From NCBI GenBank assembly GCA_030616165.1, contig JAUWXV010000081.1, forward strand, positions 1 through 13,688: a stretch of DNA of 13,688 nt. Direction: 5' to 3'. The notes beneath the pieces were generated by a model, which had not been told where the DNA came from, searched no databases, and saw nothing but the letters and a program-made list of their open reading frames with translations. Shown here piece after piece: positions 7,214-13,688 of this stretch. Source of the DNA: a bacterium. GTDB taxonomy: Bacteria; SM23-31; JAUVVT01. The first letter of the stretch is position 1. Each line of letters opens with the position of its first letter. The position numbers were made by a program, and so were the translations under genes.

Positions 7214-7568
7214 TAGGTAACTTTGGCTAACACCACGCTGCAAGCTCCGAACAAATGCCTTTGGGACTTTGCAAACACACAGAATGTAATAAACCATAGC
7301 CTATAAAAAGGCTTTGTGGAACAATGAACAACGAAAATCCATATGTAAATTCATTGCTTTTTTATAAGGAAATCTATCATACTCCACAGTCATTTAAATA
7401 AAAAAATAAGTCCATTATAAATGCGATTTATAATAGGCTTCTTCATTTAATTTTACCTCTGTGACACAGATTGGACACAAAAACAACTCAAATAATATGG
7501 AAAAAAGAAGAAATAAAAAAACATATTGAAAAAATATTATTCCTTTAGGTGATGTTCTATATAAGGAA
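7214..7568. other. Spacer between two convergent genes
   Basis: No gene seen. Small structures are a short hairpin AGCCT/AGGCT (7298-7302 with 7309-7313), a 13-bp perfect inverted repeat TCTGTG-A-CACAGA (7458-7470), and an imperfect fold around 7240-7272 (TGCAAGCTCC with GGGACTTTGCA). The last 30 bases hold a weak terminator candidate for the minus-strand gene (separate entry). Confidence 0.55.
7530..7568 (-). terminator. Weak terminator candidate after the beta-propeller gene
   Basis: Read on the minus strand, TTCCTT directly follows the stop codon and pairs with AAGGAA after a loop of about 17 bases, followed by TAATATTTTTT. The 6-bp stem is short and only a third GC, so this is tentative. 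Confidence 0.25.
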
Positions 7569-8834
7569 CTAATTGTTGCCAAAATCAAGCGAAACCATAT
7601 ATACCTGTCTTGTATTCTCATGAAACGAGTCAAAACATATCTTGTCACTTGTGTGATTCCATCTCGGATGCAGGTCGCATCGAGGAGGTCCGTCAATTTC
7701 TGGAGGTGCATAAAACCTGCCAATTGGAAGCACTGCATCATTTTCCATATCCATCAGCATCAATGTTCTCATTCTGAGTTCATCCGGATAAGTATCGGTA
7801 ACCATCCATCGTCCATCTGGAGAAAATACACCGTGACCATCCTTTGTTAGAATTCCCTCTCCGAGTATTCTATAATTTTCCTTTCCATCCGCAAACAGAA
7901 GATGAGAAAAAAGTTTACCCTGATATCTTGTAGTTACCATAAGTTTTTCAGGAGAAAGCCAGTCATAATGAGATGCTCCCCAACTGAAAGGCAATACGCA
8001 CCTGAGGTCTGAACCGTCGAGGTTCACTGTAAATCCTGCTGTCAAACGCCTTCCGCCGGGTTTGTGAGTTCGTGCCATAAAAAATATTCGAGTATCATCG
8101 GGATTATAAACGGTATGATTCATCCATAAGAGGGGCCCTTCAATCTCTGGAGGCGGAGGTGAAAGAGCATGAATATCTGCTAAAGAGACAATTAATTTGG
8201 ATTCCCCGGTTTCAAGGTCAATGACAAAAAGACCGTCATCAGATGGATAAGTCTCATCCAGTTTTGGCTCATCCCCATTACCCGCATATCCATAACCGGG
8301 GCGCGTTATGTGGAGTCGTGCGAAGTTTAAACTTACCGCTGTCTTACCATTGTTAGAAACTGCGCTGACAGGACGACCAATAACACGTTCCTCTTTTGTA
8401 TGGACATTAAGAATAACAGAAACAAATTTACCATTTCGGCGGTCATTGTAAATAATATTTGAATCGGGGGAAGTGCCCAGCCAGTGCTGCATTGCCCCTT
8501 GCTGAAAATTCCATGCATAAGTTTTTGCAAGAGGTATAAAATTATCATTAGTAAGGTCTACCATTCCTATTGCAGCAGTTTCATCAGCAGTTGGATTATG
8601 GTCAGCAATATCTGTTTCAAGGCAGAGCAAGTAACGCTCTGAAGCACTCCATGAACACGTATGGTAATAGGCGCTTGCAAAATGATGCTTGGGTCCTGAT
8701 GTCACGGAGCGAATCTCTAAAATTTTCGGGAAACCTTTTTGGTTTAATTGCCTGGAACCACAAACTGAAATTAAAAGACCTATTAAACAAAAAATAAAGG
8801 TTAACCGAATAAATTTTATTGATGATAATAGCAT
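7569..8834 (-). CDS. Exported PD40-type beta-propeller protein (oligogalacturonate-lyase-like fold)
   Basis: A 421-residue protein with an N-terminal hydrophobic signal (7-24). Cys25 follows Ile-Ser-Val, an atypical lipobox, so it is either a lipoprotein or a periplasmic protein. Propeller repeats of the TolB/PD40 kind can be seen: WSASERYLLCLETD (62-75), NPDDTRIFFMAR (244-255), FSPDGRWMVTDTY (337-349) and WNHTSDKICFDS (392-403). The closing HPRWNHTSD..CFDS..E..RQVYMVDL-like end is common in proteins annotated as oligogalacturonate lyase. Other conserved-looking words are FQQGAMQHW (110-118), IIYNDRRNGKFVSV (127-140) and ARLHITRPGYGYA (172-184), rich in His, Tyr and Arg, as expected for a catalytic or ligand face. 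Propeller polysaccharide lyases (PL22, PL24/25) are possible relatives, but activity cannot be claimed. The start is supported by AGAGAGGTG (complement of 8841-8849). Confidence 0.9.
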   Translation of the reverse strand: MLLSSIKFIRLTFIFCLIGLLISVCGSRQLNQKGFPKILEIRSVTSGPKHHFASAYYHTCSWSASERYLLCLETDIADHNPTADETAAIGMVDLTNDNFIPLAKTYAWNFQQGAMQHWLGTSPDSNIIYNDRRNGKFVSVILNVHTKEERVIGRPVSAVSNNGKTAVSLNFARLHITRPGYGYAGNGDEPKLDETYPSDDGLFVIDLETGESKLIVSLADIHALSPPPPEIEGPLLWMNHTVYNPDDTRIFFMARTHKPGGRRLTAGFTVNLDGSDLRCVLPFSWGASHYDWLSPEKLMVTTRYQGKLFSHLLFADGKENYRILGEGILTKDGHGVFSPDGRWMVTDTYPDELRMRTLMLMDMENDAVLPIGRFYAPPEIDGPPRCDLHPRWNHTSDKICFDSFHENTRQVYMVSLDFGNN

Positions 8835-8867
8835 TTAATACACCTCTCTAAATTTTTATACATCTTT

Positions 8868-8897
8868 TTTATATGATGACACGGTAATAAATCTAAA
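8868..8897 (-). promoter_or_regulatory. Possible sigma-70-type promoter of the propeller gene
   Basis: On the minus strand TTTAGA (8892-8897) and TATAAA (8868-8873) are 18 bases apart, with the ATG about 34 bases beyond the -10. Matches to consensus are 4/6 and 5/6. In DNA this AT-rich, chance matches are common, so support is modest. Confidence 0.3.
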
Positions 8898-8974
8898 AAT
8901 TTTGTTTTTAAATCTTTTTTCTGAAATGAGTGTAATTGTAATATATTAATTTAGTTTAATTCCCGCAACCATGC

Positions 8975-8998
8975 AGGGACAACCCTGGGGTTGTCCCT
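8975..8998. repeat. GC-rich hairpin repeat
   Basis: AGGGACAACCC (8975-8985) and its exact reverse complement GGGTTGTCCCT (8988-8998) are separated by 2 bases, a near-perfect 24-bp palindrome in AT-rich DNA. There is no T tract and no gene ends nearby, so a dispersed palindromic repeat is likelier than a terminator. Confidence 0.7.
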
Positions 8999-9507
8999 AC
9001 TAAATTATCTATAAAAAAAGTCAATAAATTTTAATATTGACTGACTTTAGTATACCTATTTTTAACTAAAAAATCAAGGAAAGATGCTGTCAAAATTAAT
9101 ATAAAATCCCAATCTTGATTTTACTTTTCACTTTCATTAAATCAAAAACAAACCCGAGGAAGAGAATCTAATAGATGCGCACGGTTCAAGGAGATGTTGG
9201 TTAATGCAATATCCACAACTATGTTGATGCTTTGCTTGAGCCTAATAATGACATTATTGATGATGCTCTTTAAAGAATTATAGTATGTATTTATTCACCG
9301 GGTAAAAAATGTGTGTATTCAGAATAAACTAATTTTCTTCTTGATAAATACACTTCTTTATTATAAATTAAATTTATTAATTATCCACCGTCGATAGAGG
9401 TAAAATATTGAAATAAGCTAACATTTTTCCCATTAAAATGGCATATCATTAATCAACCGGTAATATCAAAAATTCTGCAAAAAAGCGCGATAAAATGCTT
9501 TGAGTAA

Positions 9508-9537
9508 CTGTCATTCCTGCCTTCACTGGAATGACAG
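9508..9537. repeat. Hairpin with TGTCATTCC ends upstream of the peptidase gene
   Basis: CTGTCATTCC (9508-9517) pairs exactly with GGAATGACAG (9528-9537) around a 10-base loop. The ends match those of the 244-335 family, but the core differs, so it may be a distant member. It lies 75 bases before the ATG and could be in the mRNA leader. Confidence 0.6.
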
Positions 9538-9612
9538 AGAAATAAATACAAAAATAGTTGAAATAAAAGATTTATTTTTGACATTAATAACAAAGCACAA
9601 GGGAGGTGCACT

Positions 9613-12012
9613 ATGAAAAAATATATACTTATCACAGCCTTAATGTTAGTTTTTATACTATATTTTTCTCTTTTTGCCCAAGAACCTTACAAGCTTCCTC
9701 CTAAGGAAATAGTAGATATTGTAACTGCTCCACCAATTCCCAGAACTTCAATAAGCCCCACGGGTGAGCTTATGGTTCTTGCAGAATATGAAGCCATGCC
9801 CTCAATTGCCTATATGGCTCAGCCACTTCTCAGGATTGCAGGAATCAGGATAACGCCCAAGAATAACAGCCGTCAACAAACAACCTTCTATACCAGTCTG
9901 ACCATAAAGAATTTGAAAGATGGTTCGACCATTCGCACAGCCTTACCAGAAGGGACAAAGTGTGGTTTTCCTCGATGGTCCTTCGATGGGAAATGGCTGG
10001 CTTTCACTCGCTATTTAGAAACCGGCGTTGAACTATGGGTTGTTGAAGCAAAATCAGGAAAAGCGAAATCTCTTACTCCTCATGAAATCAATGCTGCCTT
10101 AAGCAGTGGTTTTAGATGGATGCCTGATAACCGTCACCTGCTTGTGAATATGGTTTTAGAAAATCGTGGGAATCCTCCAAAACCTCCTGCTGTTCCAATA
10201 GGTCCTACAGTTCAGGAAACATCAGGTAAGTCTTCAAAGGTCTGGACTTATCAAGACCTTCTGACAAGTCCATACGATGAAGATTTGTTCGATTATTACG
10301 CCACATCTCAAATTGTTGAAATAGATGTTATTTCCGGAAATATCCGCAAGATAGGTTCACCCGGCATATATAGCAATACATCTCATTCACCCAATGGAAA
10401 TTTCATCCTTGTTAATAAGATAAAAAGACCATACTCCTACAGTGTTCCTTACTCCAGATTTACCCATACGGTAGAAATATGGGACAGGAATGGTAAAATG
10501 GTTCACCTTTTAGCCGATATGCCCCTTGCGGATGAAGTTCCATTGAGAGGAGTTTCCACAGGCCCGAGGCCTATTGGATGGCGCTCCATGGAACCTGCCA
10601 CTCTTGTCTGGGCTGAAGCGTTAGACGAAGGAGACCCTGAAAAGGAGGTTCCTCACAGGGATAAAATCATGACACTCTCTGCTCCATTTAAAGATGAACC
10701 CAAAGAAATTACGAGAATTCAACATCGCTATTCAGGAATTTCCTGGATGCAAACAAAGGGGATGGCTTTTATTACAGAATCTGACTGGAAAAGAAGATGG
10801 CGAACTACCTATTTGATTAATGTTGACAATCCGAATATATCTCCTAAAAAAGTATTTGACCTCAGCAGTCAAGACCGTTATAACAATCCTGGAAGCCCTA
10901 TTTCTAAAGTTACTGAGGCTGGTGAGCGAATATTAGTCCTTGATAATGATTGGATTTATCTTTCAGGGAGAGGTGCCTCGCCTGAAGGGGACAGACCCTT
11001 TCTGGACAGAATGAATATCGAAACAATGGAAAAACAACGCCTGTTCCATTCAGGGAAAACAAGTTATGAAACCTTTGTTGATTTTGTCGGGGATTCTAAA
11101 TCTCAGATAATAATTAGTAATGAATCAAAATCAGAGCCTCCAAACTACTATCTGGTAAATCTAAGGACAAACGAACGGAGGTCTTTAACCGACTTTAAAG
11201 ACCCAGCACCCCAGCTCACGGGCATAAAAAAGCAACTTATAAAATACAGGAGAAATGACGGGGTTGAGCTTTCCGGAACTCTCTATCTTCCCCCAGACTA
11301 TGAAGAAGGGGAAAGACTGCCCCTTGTTATCTGGGCATATCCCCGGGAGTACAGTGACCCTAAAATTGCCGGACAGGTGAGTGGTTCACCTTACAGGTTC
11401 ACCTTTTTTAGGGGTACATCCCAGCTTTTCTTTGTAACACAAGGATATGCTCTTCTTGATGGAGCGCAAATGCCCGTTGTCGGAGACCCAAAAACTATGA
11501 ACGAAACTTTTATCGACCAAATTGTTTCCAGTGCAAAAGCGGCTATAGACAAACTTAATTCCACGGGCATTATCGACCCCAAACGTGTTGGTGTAGGGGG
11601 ACACAGTTACGGTGCTTTTATGACAGCAAACCTGCTCGCTCACTGTGACCTTTTTGCTGCCGGAGTTGCCAGAAGCGGTGCCTACAACAGGACATTAACT
11701 CCTTTTGGTTTTCAGAGCGAACGCAGGACTCTATGGGAGGCTCCTGACTTATATTTTAAAATTTCACCTTTCATGCATGCTGATAAAATAAATGAACCAA
11801 TACTCCTGATTCACGGGGAAGCCGATAACAACTCCGGTACATTCCCTATTCAGTCAAAAAGGCTTTACCATGCCGTAAAGGGACATGGTGCAACTGCCCG
11901 ATTGGTCATGCTTCCATACGAAAGCCATGGTTATAGTGCAAGGGAATCTGTTCTTCATGTGCTGGCAGAAATGTTCGAATGGTTGGATAAATACGTTAAA
12001 AATAAAAATTAG
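9613..12012 (+). CDS. Exported prolyl-oligopeptidase-family serine peptidase, S9D (glutamyl endopeptidase-like)
   Basis: A 799-residue secreted peptidase with a Sec signal peptide (1-22, Leu-Phe-Ala then Gln). The middle (about 90-530) is a beta-propeller with PD40-like repeats (RWSFDGKWLAFTRY at 121-134, FRWMPDNRHLLV at 167-178, HSPNGNFILVNK at 258-269). The C-terminal alpha/beta-hydrolase domain (about 540-795) has the nucleophile S665 in GGHSYGAFMTANLLAH, the acid D738 in LIHGEADNN and H772 in ESHGYSARES. The run GVARSGAYNRTLTPFGFQ and the last motif are hallmarks of the S9D glutamyl endopeptidases, including the plant chloroplast enzyme, so cleavage after Glu is likely. AAGGGAGGTG (9599-9608) is a strong ribosome binding site just before the ATG. 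The gene stands alone, divergent from the propeller gene and convergent with the aldo/keto-like gene. It probably degrades peptides in the periplasm. Confidence 0.95.
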   Translation: MKKYILITALMLVFILYFSLFAQEPYKLPPKEIVDIVTAPPIPRTSISPTGELMVLAEYEAMPSIAYMAQPLLRIAGIRITPKNNSRQQTTFYTSLTIKNLKDGSTIRTALPEGTKCGFPRWSFDGKWLAFTRYLETGVELWVVEAKSGKAKSLTPHEINAALSSGFRWMPDNRHLLVNMVLENRGNPPKPPAVPIGPTVQETSGKSSKVWTYQDLLTSPYDEDLFDYYATSQIVEIDVISGNIRKIGSPGIYSNTSHSPNGNFILVNKIKRPYSYSVPYSRFTHTVEIWDRNGKMVHLLADMPLADEVPLRGVSTGPRPIGWRSMEPATLVWAEALDEGDPEKEVPHRDKIMTLSAPFKDEPKEITRIQHRYSGISWMQTKGMAFITESDWKRRWRTTYLINVDNPNISPKKVFDLSSQDRYNNPGSPISKVTEAGERILVLDNDWIYLSGRGASPEGDRPFLDRMNIETMEKQRLFHSGKTSYETFVDFVGDSKSQIIISNESKSEPPNYYLVNLRTNERRSLTDFKDPAPQLTGIKKQLIKYRRNDGVELSGTLYLPPDYEEGERLPLVIWAYPREYSDPKIAGQVSGSPYRFTFFRGTSQLFFVTQGYALLDGAQMPVVGDPKTMNETFIDQIVSSAKAAIDKLNSTGIIDPKRVGVGGHSYGAFMTANLLAHCDLFAAGVARSGAYNRTLTPFGFQSERRTLWEAPDLYFKISPFMHADKINEPILLIHGEADNNSGTFPIQSKRLYHAVKGHGATARLVMLPYESHGYSARESVLHVLAEMFEWLDKYVKNKN

Positions 12013-12197
12013 GATGATATTTAGAGATAAGACACGTTCCAATTCATCGTAACTGTCTGAAAATTAAATATAAGAATGTCAGGTAGTACTGAGGTATTGG
12101 TACATACCCAACCTGCACAGGTAGAAAAACAAATTTGGGTATCATTATAAGGATTAATTTTTTTCTATCGCAATTTTCAGGTGTTTTATAAAATTTA
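12013..12197. other. Short spacer between convergent genes, with nested hairpins
   Basis: A nested fold pairs CAGGT (12080-12084) with ACCTG (12111-12115), and GGTAT (12093-12097) with ATACC (12104-12108). It may act as a weak bidirectional terminator, but lacks a clean T tract directly after it. The left copy of the 19-bp repeat lies at 12164-12182. Confidence 0.45.
12164..12182 (+). repeat. 19-bp direct repeat, left copy
   Basis: TCTATCGCAATTTTCAGGT, identical to 13477-13495, lies 15 bases beyond the stop codon of the aldo/keto-like gene. Both copies sit in similar T-rich context. The word CTGAAAATT at 12056-12064 is a partial inverted match. Confidence 0.8.
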
Positions 12198-13193
12198 TTA
12201 TCCTCTCCAGAGACGTTCTCTTTGGGAATTATCTGATAATGCTCTATTAGCGATAAGTATATCCTCTTTAATCTGAAAATCATACATTCCAACATTAATA
12301 AAATCTGCCCCCATGTCGAAAGAATATTTAAAAGCTATCCTTGGATGTATCGCTCCCGCAGCTAAAACCTTGTAAGCAATCCACGGCTTTTTCACTTTTT
12401 TCATGAATTCGATAGTCTTTTCTGGATTCATAGACCACATATTATCATGAGGAGGTAAATCAAATGGAGACTTACTTTCTTGTGGAGTAGCAGACCAATA
12501 ATTCCCGCTATGTAAAGTTTTCATGTAAAAATCGACATCTATTCCTGCTTTTTCAACTGCAATAGGCACTTCAACTGAATGACCCCCTACACCTGCAATC
12601 AATCCGTTTTCTTTAATAAATGAGACAACCTTTCCGACCAGGTCAACTTGTCCATTTTTTATAAAACGGTCTCCACAATTACCCTGTATAAAAGCTCCAA
12701 CAGCTCCATTATCAATTGCTCTTTTTACGATAGTAAATAAGTCATGTTCATATGAGTCGCATTGTGCAATCCATTGTATCTTTCCGCCTTCTTTCCAATA
12801 TCTATTGAGATTTCTAATGGAATTTTCATCACGACTTGCTGATCCTGTGTTCATTATACAAGTATTTATTCCGTTTTCTTCACTTATCCGCAGAGTTTCA
12901 ACAACTTTATCATCTGTAAAATAGTGCTTTATTAATGCAGATACATACATCAAATCTCTACTGTGAGCATAGCCGTTGATTAGATTACCGCCACAGATCA
13001 ATCTACTAATCTTAACATTACCAATCTTCCCTATTGGTAAGCCTTTAATATCACCTTCTGGCACACCTGCACTTGGTCTTCTCTGGTTCCGTGCTAATAA
13101 AGCTTGCTCTTCAAAACTTAAACCTCCAGTAACTCCCGCTGATACAATAAGAAAATTTTTCAAAAACTTACGGCGATTCAAATATTCTGACAT
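12198..13193 (-). CDS. Tat-exported aldo/keto-reductase-fold protein lacking the usual catalytic residues
   Basis: A 331-residue protein with a twin-arginine signal (NRRKFLK, residues 6-12, hydrophobic run 13-25). The mature part starts like an aldo/keto reductase (GKIGNVKISRLICGGNLING, 55-74) and continues as a TIM barrel: HSRDLMYVSALIKHYFTDDK (77-96), ETLRISEENGINTCIMNTG (99-117), KIQWIAQCD (138-146), AVGAFIQGNCGDR (164-176), GLIAGVGGHSVEVP (197-210), KPWIAYKVLAAGAIHP (269-284) and FINVGMYDF (298-306). The AKR tetrad (Asp, Tyr, Lys, His) is not intact: the usual D-T-A is N-T-C, and Lys and His are not at their expected strands, so ordinary NADPH reductase activity is doubtful. Tat-tagged relatives are frequent in Planctomycetes and Verrucomicrobia. 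The start is backed by AAGAGAGGT (complement of 13199-13207). Function unknown; flanking 19-bp repeats are noted separately. Confidence 0.92.
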   Translation of the reverse strand: MSEYLNRRKFLKNFLIVSAGVTGGLSFEEQALLARNQRRPSAGVPEGDIKGLPIGKIGNVKISRLICGGNLINGYAHSRDLMYVSALIKHYFTDDKVVETLRISEENGINTCIMNTGSASRDENSIRNLNRYWKEGGKIQWIAQCDSYEHDLFTIVKRAIDNGAVGAFIQGNCGDRFIKNGQVDLVGKVVSFIKENGLIAGVGGHSVEVPIAVEKAGIDVDFYMKTLHSGNYWSATPQESKSPFDLPPHDNMWSMNPEKTIEFMKKVKKPWIAYKVLAAGAIHPRIAFKYSFDMGADFINVGMYDFQIKEDILIANRALSDNSQRERLWRG

Positions 13194-13476
13194 AATTTAC
13201 CTCTCTTTGATTTGGTTTCTATATTTTGAAAGCATTTTAAATTATATTTGATAATGTAATTATAGTAATATTAACTTTCAACCATTTTTTAATTCCAACA
13301 TTTATTTTCCCATTTTTTCCCTATTAAAGATTTATGAACAGTTTATATTGCACCGTGGAAGGAATAAATATAATTCCTATAAATTTTCTTAATATTTATT
13401 TGGTTAGATTACTATTAAATGGATCAGAATTGGAATTTCTTCCATCCTTATAGCTTATAGTGTTGATTTATTTTAA

Positions 13477-13495
13477 TCTATCGCAATTTTCAGGT
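13477..13495 (+). repeat. 19-bp direct repeat, right copy
   Basis: Exact match to 12164-12182, 1313 bp away, same orientation. It lies about 280 bases upstream of the start of the aldo/keto-like gene, so the two copies bracket that gene. Confidence 0.8.
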
Positions 13496-13629
13496 AAATA
13501 TTAAATTGTATTATTTTAGTTGAAATTTATATTTGGATAATTTTCTCATTATTATTTTTTACTTATTTTAAGATAAAATAAGAATATAAAAAATATTTAT
13601 ATTTTTAATAAAAAAAATAAAAAATAAAC

Positions 13630-13658
13630 TTGACAAATAAAAAAAAAATCATTAAATT
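13630..13658 (+). promoter_or_regulatory. Possible promoter reading off the right edge
   Basis: A perfect TTGACA (13630-13635) is followed after exactly 17 bases by TAAATT (13653-13658, 4/6 to TATAAT). The spacer is an A tract, which often strengthens promoters through bending. The target gene would lie outside the window. Confidence 0.35.
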
Positions 13659-13688
13659 TTTCCGGTTTAGATAAAATATACCAACCAT

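Larger units (their letters stand above)
8835..9612. other. Spacer of about 780 bp between divergent genes
   Basis: It holds a probable promoter of the propeller gene (8868-8897, minus), a GC-rich hairpin (8975-8998), a possible decayed coding stretch at 9175-9270 (see findings), a loose inverted pair GTGTATT/AATACAC (9313-9319 with 9347-9353), and a hairpin at 9508-9537 in the leader of the peptidase gene. No complete gene is seen. Confidence 0.6.
13194..13688. other. Right-edge AT-rich spacer
   Basis: No gene seen. It includes the leader of the aldo/keto-like gene (with two perfect TATAAT words on the minus strand at 13241-13246 and 13259-13264, but no well-spaced -35), the right copy of the 19-bp repeat, and about 180 bases of nearly pure A/T from 13500 with homopolymer runs that end in a possible rightward promoter. 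Confidence 0.6.

Noticed and set aside
7222-7262. attC-like word GGCTAACACCACGCTGCA, suggesting an integron cassette site
   Set aside because: No matching right half (GCAGCGTGG...GTTA type) follows, and there is no integrase or cassette array in the window.
7415-7560. Minus-strand extension past the propeller stop containing CPIC
   Set aside because: It is in a frame shifted from the propeller gene, runs through AT-rich spacer, and has no second metal-binding pair.
9174-9198. GCGCACGGTTCAAGGAG resembles the 3' half of group II intron domain V
   Set aside because: The complementary 5' half and the bulge are absent, and no reverse transcriptase is near.
9578-9583. Perfect TTGACA upstream of the peptidase gene as a -35 box
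   Set aside because: At the right spacing lies the ribosome binding site GGGAGG, not a -10, and the ATG is too close.
12164-13495. CRISPR array
   Set aside because: Only two copies of the repeat exist, 1.3 kb apart with a gene between, and no cas genes are present.

Overview
The window looks like a piece of an uncultured, Gram-negative heterotroph with moderately AT-rich DNA. Coding regions are intermediate in G+C (hand-counted 60-base lines range from about 33 to 60 %), and the spacers are long, AT-rich and full of hairpin repeats. Nearly every gene carries an export signal (two twin-arginine, five Sec-type), so this is an envelope or periplasm-oriented catabolic region. The set (S9D glutamyl-endopeptidase-like peptidase, Tat-tagged aldo/keto-reductase-like protein, PD40 propeller, exported amidohydrolase) recalls FCB/PVC-type candidate phyla, but there is no rRNA or marker gene, so the phylum is a guess.

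Layout. 1-417: repeat-rich spacer. 418-1644 (+): exported protein made of three RidA domains. 1645-2247: spacer with an inverted-repeat element. 2248-3486 (+): Tat-exported, SelA/DgaE-like PLP enzyme, followed after 66 bp by a small secreted beta-rich protein (3553-3942). 3943-4600: spacer holding a clear remnant of an enolase-superfamily (mandelate racemase/muconate lactonizing type) gene. 4601-5881 (+): exported cog3964-type metal-dependent amidohydrolase. 6290-7213 (+): orphan polytopic membrane protein. 7569-8834 (-): exported beta-propeller protein. 9613-12012 (+): S9D prolyl-oligopeptidase-family peptidase with an intact Ser-Asp-His triad. 12198-13193 (-): Tat-exported aldo/keto-reductase-fold protein flanked by an exact 19-bp direct repeat. 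13194-13688: very AT-rich spacer with a possible promoter reading off the right edge.

How the genes may work together. The strongest idea concerns 418-5881. A cog3964 amidohydrolase can release a free amine from an N-acyl compound. A SelA/DgaE-like PLP enzyme can eliminate or deaminate the product, giving an enamine/imine. RidA domains hydrolyse enamines/imines. All three are predicted to be exported, and the PLP enzyme uses the Tat route expected for a protein that folds around its cofactor in the cytoplasm. Together they suggest a periplasmic deacylation / ammonia-elimination / imine-hydrolysis pathway. The dead enolase-superfamily gene between them may once have supplied a racemase or dehydratase step. 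The peptidase, propeller and Tat aldo/keto-like protein to the right fit a general extracytoplasmic scavenging role but have no evident direct link. The pathway is inference; the substrates are unknown.
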